Position numbers and translations under genes: made by a program. Shown here in pieces: positions 40,823-50,928 of a DNA stretch of 64,000 bases (the stretch's first letter is position 1; each line of letters opens with the position of its first letter). Source of the DNA: Oceanospirillaceae bacterium (GTDB lineage: Bacteria; Pseudomonadota; Gammaproteobacteria; Pseudomonadales; Balneatricaceae); NCBI GenBank assembly GCA_013215375.1, contig JABSRB010000016.1, forward strand, positions 1-64,000. Reading direction: 5' to 3'. The notes under the pieces were generated by a model. That model searched no databases, was not told the DNA's origin, and worked only from the letters and a program-made list of their open reading frames with translations.

Positions 40823-41296
40823 TTGAAATATGAGTCAGTGAAAATCAATGATTTTTCCGTATATGGGATAACAGCTGAATTAACCACTTCTCAGACTGAA
40901 AACTCTAAGATTATTTCCCGACACTGGCGGAAATTTAACCGTCATTTGCGAAATAAAAATTTGTGGCAAGGGAAAGGCTGGGTAAAATATGGCATTACTA
41001 AAAAAGTCGAAGATAAATATTTTTACATGGCTGCAATAGAGTCAAACGTAACGATCGCTAGTTTAGAGATAGATACAATTAATACAGGTGAATTTATACG
41101 TTTTCAACATGTAGGAAGTTTAGAGCGAATAAAATTAACCATCAGTGATATTTATAGAAATGTGATTCCAGTACAAGGCATTAAAATAAATTCTAATAGA
41201 GCACTGGTACACTATGAACGTTATGATTATCGATTCAACTGGAATGATCAAAATTCAATAATAGATATTTATGTTCCTGTTGATAATAGGAAATAG
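40823..41296 (+). CDS. GyrI-like/effector-binding-domain protein
   Basis: 157 aa; overall layout and C-terminal WNDQNSIIDIYVPVD resemble AraC-type effector-binding (GyrI-like) proteins. Confidence 0.55.
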   Translation: MKYESVKINDFSVYGITAELTTSQTENSKIISRHWRKFNRHLRNKNLWQGKGWVKYGITKKVEDKYFYMAAIESNVTIASLEIDTINTGEFIRFQHVGSLERIKLTISDIYRNVIPVQGIKINSNRALVHYERYDYRFNWNDQNSIIDIYVPVDNRK

Positions 41297-41383
41297 TGCA
41301 TGGATAAAATCACATAATAACCAGCAATCTGCCCGCCAGTTAGCTCCGCAGTTGTGGTTGGTGTTAACGCTTAGAGAGAATGT

Positions 41384-42706
41384 ATGCTGAAAGGAATATT
41401 GTCTAAAATTAAACGTTCGAAGCTTAATGTGAATAAGATTACTTTAGGCGAGAATATGGATATTGGAAAAAATGGCATCCTACAAAAAACTTTTGGTTTA
41501 AGAATCAATGACGATTCAATTGCCCCATTTTCAAAGGTTGGTGAAAGTTACCCAGCTAAAGGGTCATATACTTTTAGCACTAGTGAAGATAACCAAGATC
41601 ACATTACATTAGAGTTTCATTGTAGCTCAGAAAATTTTGCGTCTAAAGATAGTTTCGTCGGTGCTGTTAGAATTTCAGGCTACAGGTTAGAAGCGGCAAA
41701 AGAGCCTATGATAAGGATTCACTATGAAATTAGCAGTAATAAAATAATTGTCTGGGCCACAAATGAAAAAGTAAATGGCCATGTAAGCCTTGCTATCATT
41801 GATAATTATAAGCTTAAATCTGACGAAAATACCGAGACCGAATCAGTAAGTGTCTTCGATAAAGAGGGGAATCGGCATAACATAAGAAAAGATGAATACC
41901 GCAGTAATATTTTACCCGGTATTTTTGAACGCAGCTGGGATGACCCTCAAAAGCTATATAACGTAATTATTTCGGCCATCAATGATGGTTTTAATGCTGA
42001 AGTTATAGATCCCGCTAAGCGCCTTTTTGAAATCGATAAAAACCATGAGCGAAGCTCTACAATTCTTGGTATATCGTTATTAAAAAATGAATATTACAAT
42101 GAAGCGCAAAAGCATTATGAAAACTATATGCTCAAGAATGGAAAATCCGGTGTAATACTTACCAATCTTGCAAAAGCTTATTCATTTCAGGGAAATGAAA
42201 CAAGAGCTAAAGAAGTTTTATGGGAAGCTATAGAGCTTTATCCAAACTTAGATAATGCAGTTCAATGGCTAGCTGCTATTGCACGCGACTCTGGAGGTGA
42301 AGAGGATTACCTACAAACATTAGAATTAGTATCAAGGATTGATGGAAGTTGGTACGCAGATTTATGGCTAGCTAGAAATGATTTAGAAAAGAACAACAAA
42401 TGCGAAGCTATTGTCCGCTACAAAAAAATACTAGCATTAGCTTCAGATTCAACAGATGCTCTATATATGATCTCAGGTGATTTAGGCAAGCATGGTGCCC
42501 TAGAGGAAATCATTAACCTAATCTATCCCGTTTACTGTTTAGAGAAGCATGGTACTGATCCGGCAATGAATGTATTACAGGCATTGTTGGAACTTGGATA
42601 CTCTGACCAAGGAAAATCTCTCCTTTCAAAGCTTAAAAAATTAGATCGACCAGATCTTGTTGAGCATATTCATTACTATGATGATGCATTTACTAAATGC
42701 GTATAA
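41384..42706 (+). CDS. TPR-containing protein of unknown function
   Basis: 440 aa; TPR pattern in the C-terminal half (LLKNEYYNEAQKHYENYMLKNGKSGVILTNLAKAYSFQGNETRAKEVLWEAIELYPN). Confidence 0.65.
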   Translation: MLKGILSKIKRSKLNVNKITLGENMDIGKNGILQKTFGLRINDDSIAPFSKVGESYPAKGSYTFSTSEDNQDHITLEFHCSSENFASKDSFVGAVRISGYRLEAAKEPMIRIHYEISSNKIIVWATNEKVNGHVSLAIIDNYKLKSDENTETESVSVFDKEGNRHNIRKDEYRSNILPGIFERSWDDPQKLYNVIISAINDGFNAEVIDPAKRLFEIDKNHERSSTILGISLLKNEYYNEAQKHYENYMLKNGKSGVILTNLAKAYSFQGNETRAKEVLWEAIELYPNLDNAVQWLAAIARDSGGEEDYLQTLELVSRIDGSWYADLWLARNDLEKNNKCEAIVRYKKILALASDSTDALYMISGDLGKHGALEEIINLIYPVYCLEKHGTDPAMNVLQALLELGYSDQGKSLLSKLKKLDRPDLVEHIHYYDDAFTKCV

Positions 42707-42878
42707 CAAGCGACTACGCTTGCGAAAAGAAACGGGCTGAACTTTACCCATAGCACACTATTTTCATTAGAGACAAAGAGGACTAAATATCGATATCGAA
42801 AGTTTCTCATTAGCTTGGCGATGGACAAACTCATCACATGCAAAGCTACCTATAGACGCGCTTAGCGCACTGATACCA

Positions 42879-43196
42879 TTGACTACAGAATCGGCATTAC
42901 TTCTAGCATTAACTCAAGTGAAGCATTTTCCTGCGGGCGCCACGAGATTTGACTCGACAGATGGAGTTGGCTCTACTCGACAGTGGTTAAAAAGGCTTAA
43001 AGTTTCAGGGCAACAAGTGACTATCTTATGGGACGGTGAAACGGCACTCTGTCTGCCTTGGTCGGTTTTTTGTGAGTATTGGAATGATTTTTGTTACCCA
43101 TCAAGTGATGATGCCGATGTCTTTCTTGAAGATGGGCAGTTTTTTTTACGTTGGAATCACTATGAAGTCTTTGAGCATGATCCCTATACTCTCTAA
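42879..43196 (+). CDS. Small conserved-looking protein, N-terminus unclear
   Basis: The frame stays open upstream to 42771 with protein-like sequence (NIDIESFSLAWRWTNSSHAKLPIDALSALIPLTTESALL), but there is no standard start codon there. Confidence 0.55.
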   Translation: MTTESALLLALTQVKHFPAGATRFDSTDGVGSTRQWLKRLKVSGQQVTILWDGETALCLPWSVFCEYWNDFCYPSSDDADVFLEDGQFFLRWNHYEVFEHDPYTL

Positions 43197-43281
43197 TAGG
43201 CTTAGCGATTTATCGCAGTTACGCGCTCCAAAATCGTGAGTTTGTAGGCGTTAATCCCCCTGTATTTAAAAAGGACTTAAA

Positions 43282-43650
43282 ATGAAATTTGGAAAAGTCA
43301 CACCGATACTTCGCGTTTTCGATGAAGCTAAGACACTTGAGTTTTATATTAACTTCCTTGGCTTTAGTGTGGATTGGGAACACCGATTTGAAAAAGATTT
43401 GCCATTATATATGCAGGTTTCAAAAGATGACTGTGTTTTGCATTTATCTGAACATCATGGCGATTGTTGTCCGGGTGCTGCAATGAGAATTGAAGTTGAA
43501 GAGATTGATGCCTTTCAGAAAGAACTGCAAGAGAAACAGTATCAAAACTTTCAGCCTGTAATACAGGACATGTCTTGGGGAAGTAGAGATATGTCAATTA
43601 CCGATCCATTTGGCAATAAATTGGTGTTTACTAATGCCATCAGTACTTAA
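43282..43650 (+). CDS. VOC/glyoxalase-like (bleomycin-resistance family) protein
   Basis: VTPILRVFDEAKTLEFYINFLGFSVDWEHRF ... DMSITDPFGNKLVFT. Confidence 0.9.
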   Translation: MKFGKVTPILRVFDEAKTLEFYINFLGFSVDWEHRFEKDLPLYMQVSKDDCVLHLSEHHGDCCPGAAMRIEVEEIDAFQKELQEKQYQNFQPVIQDMSWGSRDMSITDPFGNKLVFTNAIST

Positions 43651-43735
43651 TCACAGGTTAAACAATCTGAAACACCCAAGCCACGAGTTTTGTAAAAAAT
43701 ACCAAACCGAGCGCTGTTAAGTAGTTGTTACCAAT
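43588..43735 (+). repeat. Direct repeat, left copy (VOC gene 3' end plus downstream)
   Basis: tcaattaccgatccatttggcaataaattggtg...gttttgtaaaaaataccaaa matches 47677-47825 imperfectly. Confidence 0.7.
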
Positions 43736-43889
43736 ATCGGAAGTCTTGGAAAGTAAATGGAAGGTGTTATCAAACTCTACATGAACCAGTAAGGCCTTTC
43801 GGCATAGCGTTCTTGTTTGAGACGTGAAATTAAAACACCGGGGATCAATTTATAAATCGAGCAGGAAATTAATGTTGATTTTATTGAGG

Positions 43890-44080
43890 TGTGGAAGAAA
43901 CTATTCAAAGACAGCTCTCGATATTGCATATTGTCACGATTCAACTAATTACTCCGGCGGCAATACCAAAGAGGTTGGTAGCTATGTAGTGTGGCTTGTA
44001 GAGCTTAATTAAATCGATAAAGTGAATGTGATTATTTACAGTTTAAAAGGTTGGAATACGGTTGTTTTGTTAGACGGAAA
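43890..44080 (+). repeat. Intergenic repeat copy B
   Basis: Partner of 40244-40625 (see that feature). Confidence 0.7.
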
Positions 44081-44160
44081 ATTTCCGACTATATAGCTGT
44101 TAGGCGCAATAGAATGACATTACATGTAATCATTTATTCAGAAGTGAAATTTATCGATAT

Positions 44161-45279
44161 TTATTTAGTTATTACGAAGTATAAAGCACTAACGATGCTG
44201 ATTTTTATACAAAATGAATAGTGTGTTAAAAAACTTGCTGCAAAAATATTTTGTTGACTGTTTTTAGCTGCAAGTATGCTATTTAAAGAAACAGGGGACA
44301 GGAGTTGTGAGTTAACTAACATTACTATCCAGATACAGTAAATTGCGATAGTTGTAAATCCACCCTCTGCAAGTAGAGGGGAGATTATCGGGCTTAATAT
44401 AATAAAAAGAACTAGTGGATGTATAAAAAAAATGCTCAGAATAGGGATTAGGACTATTGGGATAAATAAAATTAGATTAGAGTTTGAAAAATAATCTAAG
44501 TAACTTAAATCTAAATCTTTAATCAATGGTATTGATGAACTTCCTAATAATCCAATACATAAAAAAAAAGTGATTTGTTCTCTAGCATCGTAAATAATAC
44601 GGTGGATTTTTTTAAGTGATAAAGGATAGAAGTATATTGATAATAAAATAAAAAACAAAGATTGTTTGAAGAGAAAATTACTTTCAATAATTAAAGATGT
44701 CGTCCACATGTAACACGCGTTAATAATAGCCAATACAACCACGGTAAATAAAATTTCAGAACGTATTATATTGTTAATTGAATTGGATTTTAGTGATATT
44801 ATCATCACAAAAGAAATAGGTAGGCCATAAATAAGAACGCTGATCAGTGATGTTATATTAAAATAATCAATAAGAAAAGCTGAAGCTAAAGTTGTTGGGA
44901 ATATTAACATGCTGGCGGTAGTGCCTTGTGAAATATCGCTGGTTTTTAAAGGTTCACTAGACACACCTCTTAAAAATGAAGATACTCCAAGACCAAAAGG
45001 AAATGCACATACGAGTGAGAGTAACTTTATTTCAATATTATTATAGTTGCATTGATTAAATTTAACTTTCAACTTTGTAGTCTGCCTGTTGAGGGAGTGT
45101 TTTAGGAGTTCTAACGATAATAAATAAATAATAGCAGATTTTAAAAAAAGAAATCCTTTGAAAAAATCTAAAACAGCATTGCTATTAAGTTTTGTTGATA
45201 GAGTAAGAATGATCATTGATAAGATTAAAAAAAATACTGACATTATAATTAAATATTTCTTTAAAAGTAAATTTATCAT
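44161..45279 (-). CDS. Polytopic membrane protein, transporter-like
   Basis: 372 aa, about ten hydrophobic segments, apparent two-fold internal layout; very AT-rich. Confidence 0.65.
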   Translation of the reverse strand: MINLLLKKYLIIMSVFFLILSMIILTLSTKLNSNAVLDFFKGFLFLKSAIIYLLSLELLKHSLNRQTTKLKVKFNQCNYNNIEIKLLSLVCAFPFGLGVSSFLRGVSSEPLKTSDISQGTTASMLIFPTTLASAFLIDYFNITSLISVLIYGLPISFVMIISLKSNSINNIIRSEILFTVVVLAIINACYMWTTSLIIESNFLFKQSLFFILLSIYFYPLSLKKIHRIIYDAREQITFFLCIGLLGSSSIPLIKDLDLSYLDYFSNSNLILFIPIVLIPILSIFFIHPLVLFIILSPIISPLLAEGGFTTIAIYCIWIVMLVNSQLLSPVSLNSILAAKNSQQNIFAASFLTHYSFCIKISIVSALYFVITK

Positions 45280-45328
45280 TATATGTCGGTCTCATGGGTT
45301 ATTATTACGAGGATATAAGTTTTTAATA

Positions 45329-47005
45329 TTATACAGTGTTTGTTTTTTGGTTTTTATTGCGTAAAGAGTTTTTTAGTTTTTCTATGATATCATTAGCTAC
45401 TAAATTACTATCGAATAAAAAGGTTGATATTATGTTGGGTCTACCCAGTACCAAAGTAAAGTATTTTGAGCCTTCGCAAGCTAAACCTAAAGCGTAAATG
45501 TTTATATTGGATTTGTTGTTTTTGCTTTTTATGTTATGTTTTTTGTCGATTTCAAGGCCTCCATAAATAAAATCACCATTATTAAATATTTTGTATTTTT
45601 TGGTTAATGACTGAATGAAAAAATCTTGACTTTTATTGTAATCTAAGGAAGGTGTTTGAGCTTCGATGTGGGTATCAAATATAATTTCAATTGACTCATT
45701 GATATAAGAGCAAGTCATTTTATACTTGTCTCCTTGCTTCTCAATGCTTGGATTGTAAGCATAATCTACTGAGCATATTCCTGCTTTTATTAGTGCCTGA
45801 AGCTGCATAAGACGAATATAAGGTGGCCCTACACATATTCTATTCATCCTAGGTTGCCATTTGTTAATAAATGTTTGATGACTCTCTTCAGTTAACCCTT
45901 TGAAATCGACGGCATAACGAATTGTGTCTCGCAAGTCCCTGATTGTATCTTGGCAAAACTTATAAGGGCTATTGAATTTACCGATCAAACTTTCTTTTAC
46001 ATCCCAACTAAGATAGTCATTAAAGCTATCAATGAAAGTCTGTCTAGAAGAAATATCTAGCCTTTTCTCCTGCGCGAAAAAAGACCTCACATCAAGTTGT
46101 TGGCCATTACTGCGTGAGTAATATGCACACTTTAGTTCTTTAATTAGTAATGGCAGGACATCTTCTTCGAAATCAAGCAACTCTTTATTACTTCTTAGTT
46201 TATCAATAGCAGCAATCGTAAAAAATTTCGCTTGATATACGAAGTCTGGGTGGGCATTGTGGGAACGACTGGATAAAAATAAGCCGGTTCTAGAATATAG
46301 ATATAGTTTTGGTTCTTTTCCTGAGGCTATATACTTAAGCGGTTTATTGTTTTCACTTACGAAGTTTCCTCCTCTTCCTTCTGTGAGTTGACTAATAATA
46401 TCAAAAGAAGTTAGCCCCATTCCTTTAATAACGACGTTATGTTGAGCAGGAATGTCATTTATAAAGCTTTCATTAAAACCAATATTAGGTGAAGGTGATT
46501 TTTGATGGCCGGTGCAAATAGCAATTGTATTTGACTTATATAATTCAGAGGTTGTAATAATGTCTGTGATATCATTACTTTCAACTATATCTATGACTTC
46601 ATCAGATACCTCTAGAAATGAAATTTCATTCTTAATTAGTCGTTTTATTTGTTCTTTATAAAAATAGGACAGGTATTCACCAAGAGATTTTCTAGATAAA
46701 TAATCGGTCGGTTTAACCATTTTTGTTTTGTTATTATAATACCAATCAAAAAAAGTAGGACCATCATGAATAGGCCCAAATTTTGACATTTCATCACCCC
46801 AAAACATTGTCATTTGACCTGCAATAGTATTTAACAAAAGGTGTTCTGGTGTATGGGTTGGATGGGAGCCTGAACCAAACTCAACTGATTTTTCGAAAAG
46901 AATGATTTTTATTTTATTTTGTAAATTGTGGTTGATAGTATATGTGATAATTCTTTCTAATAAAGAGCAACCTCTTGGGCCCATACCGATAATAGATATA
47001 ATCAT
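45329..47005 (-). CDS. FAD/NAD(P)-binding protein (FAD_NAD_binding_9-like)
   Basis: ISIIGMGPRGCSLLERI, EKSVEFGSGSHPTHTPEHLLLNTIAGQMTMFWGD, IAICTGHQK. Confidence 0.75.
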   Translation of the reverse strand: MIISIIGMGPRGCSLLERIITYTINHNLQNKIKIILFEKSVEFGSGSHPTHTPEHLLLNTIAGQMTMFWGDEMSKFGPIHDGPTFFDWYYNNKTKMVKPTDYLSRKSLGEYLSYFYKEQIKRLIKNEISFLEVSDEVIDIVESNDITDIITTSELYKSNTIAICTGHQKSPSPNIGFNESFINDIPAQHNVVIKGMGLTSFDIISQLTEGRGGNFVSENNKPLKYIASGKEPKLYLYSRTGLFLSSRSHNAHPDFVYQAKFFTIAAIDKLRSNKELLDFEEDVLPLLIKELKCAYYSRSNGQQLDVRSFFAQEKRLDISSRQTFIDSFNDYLSWDVKESLIGKFNSPYKFCQDTIRDLRDTIRYAVDFKGLTEESHQTFINKWQPRMNRICVGPPYIRLMQLQALIKAGICSVDYAYNPSIEKQGDKYKMTCSYINESIEIIFDTHIEAQTPSLDYNKSQDFFIQSLTKKYKIFNNGDFIYGGLEIDKKHNIKSKNNKSNINIYALGLACEGSKYFTLVLGRPNIISTFLFDSNLVANDIIEKLKNSLRNKNQKTNTV

Positions 47006-47645
47006 ATTTACAATGATTAACCTCTCTTAACAAAAAAAGGATAAAACAGGATTATTCCTTTTGTTTGGATTTAGAGTATAGTAAAAATATTTCATTAATG
47101 TTAATTAGTGAAAATGTATTTCAAATAGATAGTGTTAAGGAATGAATATCGGCTTTTAATGAGAGTGGGATGTTAACTATAGTGTTAATTTAATTACAAT
47201 TATTACTCATTATACATTAGTTTAAAAAATATAGATTATTTTGAATATATAGATTGTTAATTGTCGTGATCGATATGTTTTTTAATTCATTGTTATCTGT
47301 TTATGACAATGTAATATTATTATGTATATAAATGTTTTTAATCCAGATAAAGCTGGCTTTGCAATACGTTTTTAATAGTTTATTAAAGAGGTGTTCATGA
47401 ATCAGGAAAATATTCTATAAAAAGAGACTTGATGGTTTTGTTGAAGACCTTAATAGAAGCAAAAGTAGATGTTATGAATAAAGAATACCTCAATAATTAA
47501 CGAGATGATCTACAGCAACAACTGGATCAGCTTCTAACTGATGCGAACGTAGATATTCATTTTATCTTGTAAATGCAGTTCAACAGGTTAGTAGGGAATT
47601 CAAATCGTCACTTAAGTAGCATCCGAAAAATAGAGACATCAGAAG

Positions 47646-47668
47646 GTGGTTAGTATTAGACTAACCAC
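47646..47668. other. Perfect inverted repeat/hairpin at the edge of the decayed VOC copy
   Basis: GTGGTTAGT-ATTAG-ACTAACCAC. Confidence 0.6.
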
Positions 47669-47676
47669 AAGCTCAA

Positions 47677-47825
47677 TACTTCAATTATAGATCCCTTTGG
47701 TAATAAGTTGGTGCACGACCTACCATCCCATAAGTATTTAATGACAGACCAAACAATTTGACATTCCTAAGTCATCTTTTTTGTAAAAATACCAAATAAT
47801 ATGCGCTGCGATTATACCGTTGTTA
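47677..47825 (+). pseudogene. Decayed copy of a VOC gene 3' end and its downstream sequence
   Basis: tcaattatagatccctttggtaataagttggtg... aligns to 43588-43735; no intact ORF. Confidence 0.65.
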
Positions 47826-47996
47826 GCAGTATTATGAGTAACTAAATTTTGACCACTACCCCCATGCCTCTACGGAGAAAGTGTACGATTTGAACATTGT
47901 TTTTATAGGCTGCTCTGTAGGAAAGTATGTGACAGCCATGAGGTTTTTTGGTAGCTCTTTTAAATATAATCGCAGTATTTAGGTTTAGGAGGATAG

Positions 47997-48506
47997 TTGG
48001 ATATTCTTAAGTGGTCAGAAAAATTGATGGTGATGGATGATGAAACCTGGAGCAGGCATTCCAATCCTTGGAGTGTTTACACTAGGTTTACAACTCTACC
48101 ATTGATCTCTTTTGCTTTTTATTCCAGAGAGTGGGTAGGCCTATATTCGGTCATATTAATTGCGCTTTCTTTTTTATGGGTTTGGCTGAATCCTCGTTTA
48201 TTCAGCGCGCCAAAAAGGACCAATAATTGGGCTTCGATGGGTACCTTTGGGGAGCGGATGTATTTAAATCGAGCACATGTGGTTATACCTAGTCATCACC
48301 TTAGGGCATGCAGAGTACTTCTGGCTTTATCTGCTATGGGTCTACCATTTTTTTTGTATGGACTTTACTCCTTAGATATTTGGCTATTAATACTAGGTAA
48401 TCTTTGGGTAACAGTCTTTAAAGCATGGTTCGTTGACCGAATGGTTTGGCTGTATATGGATCTCAAAGAATCAGATTCTCTCTATCAATCATGGTTTAAA
48501 ACATAA
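47997..48506 (+). CDS. DUF6653-like membrane protein
   Basis: TTG start; MDDETWSRHSNPWSVYTRFTTLPLISFAFYSREWVG...WLNPRLFSAP...NNWASMGTFGERMYLNR. Confidence 0.65.
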   Translation: MDILKWSEKLMVMDDETWSRHSNPWSVYTRFTTLPLISFAFYSREWVGLYSVILIALSFLWVWLNPRLFSAPKRTNNWASMGTFGERMYLNRAHVVIPSHHLRACRVLLALSAMGLPFFLYGLYSLDIWLLILGNLWVTVFKAWFVDRMVWLYMDLKESDSLYQSWFKT

Positions 48507-48518
48507 CAAGAAAACCCG

Positions 48519-48636
48519 ATGAAAAAATCGCTGGTTTGCTTTAGTGCCGCTTTTTTTAGGAGGCTATTTTTTGGCTGTAATGTTTGGTGTTCAGTCTAGG
48601 TATACAGATACTAGGCCCTGTAATAATATAATTTGA
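48519..48636 (+). pseudogene. Small membrane-protein ORF disrupted at an A homopolymer
   Basis: ATGAAAAAATCGC: removing one A gives MKNRWFALVPLFLGGYFLAVMFGVQSRYTDTRPCNNII*. Confidence 0.5.
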
Positions 48637-48652
48637 AATAGGAAATATAAAG

Positions 48653-49276
48653 ATGACGGAAATTAATTATCTATTGATTATCACTGCTGTTTTTTTATCA
48701 ATTGTCAGCCCAGGGCCTGCAACGATTGCTATTGCAAGTGCCTCTGCAAATAACGGCCATCGGCATGGATCTACTTTAGCGTTTGGGATTGCCACAGGTG
48801 GATTTGTTTGGTCTTGTGCTGCTGCATTTGGCTTGAGCGCAATTTTATATACCAATACTTGGCTCTTTGAGCTGATGCGCTATTTTGGCGCAGGGTATTT
48901 ATTGTACTTAGCGTACAAGTCGCTTCGTTCTGCCTGTAGTCACAAGGACGAAAAACTACAGATATCCGCCAAAACGAGTTTAAAGCTCGTTTATATTAAA
49001 GGTATGGCTTTGCAGCTATCTAATCCTAAAGCCATTCTTACTTTTGCATCCGTATATGCAATATTTCTACCGGCAAATACTAGCCCTGTAGAGTTGATAA
49101 CCGTTATCGTTTCAATCAGTATCATGGCGAATATGGTGTTTCAGCTGTATGCATTCTTATTTTCTACGCCAAAAGTTCGCCATGCATACTTTCGTCTGCG
49201 CCGATATTTTGAGGCTTTTTTTGCTTTCTTTTTTGGAGTCGCAGGCTTTAAAATTTTAACCTCCAATCTTGAGTGA
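48653..49276 (+). CDS. LysE family translocator
   Basis: SPGPATIAIASASANNGHRHGSTLAFGIATG; QLSNPKAILTFASVYAIFL. Confidence 0.9.
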   Translation: MTEINYLLIITAVFLSIVSPGPATIAIASASANNGHRHGSTLAFGIATGGFVWSCAAAFGLSAILYTNTWLFELMRYFGAGYLLYLAYKSLRSACSHKDEKLQISAKTSLKLVYIKGMALQLSNPKAILTFASVYAIFLPANTSPVELITVIVSISIMANMVFQLYAFLFSTPKVRHAYFRLRRYFEAFFAFFFGVAGFKILTSNLE

Positions 49277-49323
49277 TTTTCACTGATTGTCTAACATCCG
49301 CCTAAAACAAAAAAAGTAGAAAA

Positions 49324-50412
49324 ATGCCATTACAGGGAGAAGTAAGTCGCATGTCATCGTCAACAAAAATATTTAATACGGTTCTCATTGGTTTGGGGAT
49401 GGTCGCTGATACTCACCTAAAAGCGATAGCTGGGCTCAATGGTAAAGTAAGGCTAAAAGGTGTTTACGCACGCACCGCACAAACGGCGCAGCAATACGCT
49501 GCTAAAGCGACGGCTATCTGTGGTGAATCTTGTACCGCGTACGCCTCGATTCAGCAAATTACCGATGATCAGGAACTGGATTTTGTCATTATTGCCACGC
49601 CACCTAATGCACGCTTGGCGTTAGTTAAATTATTTACCCAAGCTAAATTGCCTATATTGATGGAAAAACCGATAGAGCGCACCTCAGGAGCAGCGCTGGA
49701 AATTGTCACTTTGTGTGAGGCAAGTAATACGTTATTGGGTATGGTGTTCCAGCATCGCGCTAGGGTTGCATCAATCAAGTTGCAGCAGATGATTAAAGCG
49801 GGGGAGTTAGGTCAGCTCGGCATGGTCAATGTTGCAGCGCCGCTATGGCGAGCGCAATCCTATTATGATGAACCTGGGCGTGGCTCATACCAGCGTGATG
49901 GTGGTGGGGTGTTGATCTCTCAGGCAATACATACCTTGGATCTGATGCTGAGCCTCACGGGTGAGGTGACAGAAGTGCAGGCGATGTCGCGTACGAGTAT
50001 GTTCCATCAAATGGAGTCAGAAGATTTTGTCAGTGCCGGCATGACCTTTAAAAATGGTGCAATCGGCTCTCTACTTGCCACTACTGCTAACTATCCTGGG
50101 GGGAGCGAGTGCATTACGCTGCATTTTACAAAAGCGGTGGCTAAACTTGAGCGTAGTATCTTGGAAATTTTCTGGCGTGATGGGCGCACTGAATCCTACG
50201 GTGAAAGTGAGGCAATTATTGCATCAAATGATCCGATGGCTTATAAGGCAAGTTGGCATGGCTCGGTTATTACTGACTTTATAGAGGCTATTGCAGAGCA
50301 ACGATTGCCGATGGCAACAGGACGTGAAGGATTGAAAGTACATCGATTAATCGATGCGTTAATGGCATCTTCCGAACTGCAAAAAACGGTTGCTGTGAGT
50401 GGAGAGGCCTAA
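49324..50412 (+). CDS. Gfo/Idh/MocA family oxidoreductase
   Basis: NTVLIGLGMVADTHLKAIAGL, LDFVIIATPPNARLALVKLFTQAKLPILMEKPIERT. Confidence 0.92.
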   Translation: MPLQGEVSRMSSSTKIFNTVLIGLGMVADTHLKAIAGLNGKVRLKGVYARTAQTAQQYAAKATAICGESCTAYASIQQITDDQELDFVIIATPPNARLALVKLFTQAKLPILMEKPIERTSGAALEIVTLCEASNTLLGMVFQHRARVASIKLQQMIKAGELGQLGMVNVAAPLWRAQSYYDEPGRGSYQRDGGGVLISQAIHTLDLMLSLTGEVTEVQAMSRTSMFHQMESEDFVSAGMTFKNGAIGSLLATTANYPGGSECITLHFTKAVAKLERSILEIFWRDGRTESYGESEAIIASNDPMAYKASWHGSVITDFIEAIAEQRLPMATGREGLKVHRLIDALMASSELQKTVAVSGEA

Positions 50413-50524
50413 AGTGGAGAATAATTAGTACCCAATACAGCAGTGTTGTACTCATTAGAAAACTTTTATCACTTAGATAATTATCACAGACAAAAAACAC
50501 AGCAAACGTTGCAGGGAGCTATAG

Positions 50525-50773
50525 ATGGTTTCATGGCTAATTATTATTGTCGGTTTAATTTATAGTTGGATTTTTATTGATACAGACTCTACTTCAGGTC
50601 TGAGAAATTCATTTGCTCCCGTCGTCTTCGGCATACTTGTCATTGTGGCTATCATTAAAATAGTAAATCCTTGGTCTGAAACAAATCGCAGTAACTCTAA
50701 AAATGGTGACTGTGGTAGCTTTTGGAGTGGTAATGATTCAGGAGGAGATGGCGGCTGGGGTGGTGGAGACTAA
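50525..50773 (+). CDS. Small membrane protein with Gly-rich tail
   Basis: Two TM segments, tail SGNDSGGDGGWGGGD. Confidence 0.5.
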   Translation: MVSWLIIIVGLIYSWIFIDTDSTSGLRNSFAPVVFGILVIVAIIKIVNPWSETNRSNSKNGDCGSFWSGNDSGGDGGWGGGD

Positions 50774-50928
50774 AGCTCTGATAACTTTTTTTATATAAAA
50801 ACTATGAAATATAGACTCCGAGAGTATCAATAATAGTATTTTTATCGCTGTAGAATTGTTGTTGCAGCCGTCACTCCACCTCCATTCGTTATATCCATCG
50901 CTGTGAGCCGTTTTAAAAAGCAGATCGA

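Noticed and set aside
47400-47640. Possible toxin-antitoxin or small gene in the decayed intergenic region
   Set aside because: Only short interrupted frames (e.g. DDLQQQLDQLLTDANVDIHFIL then stop); no family recognisable.
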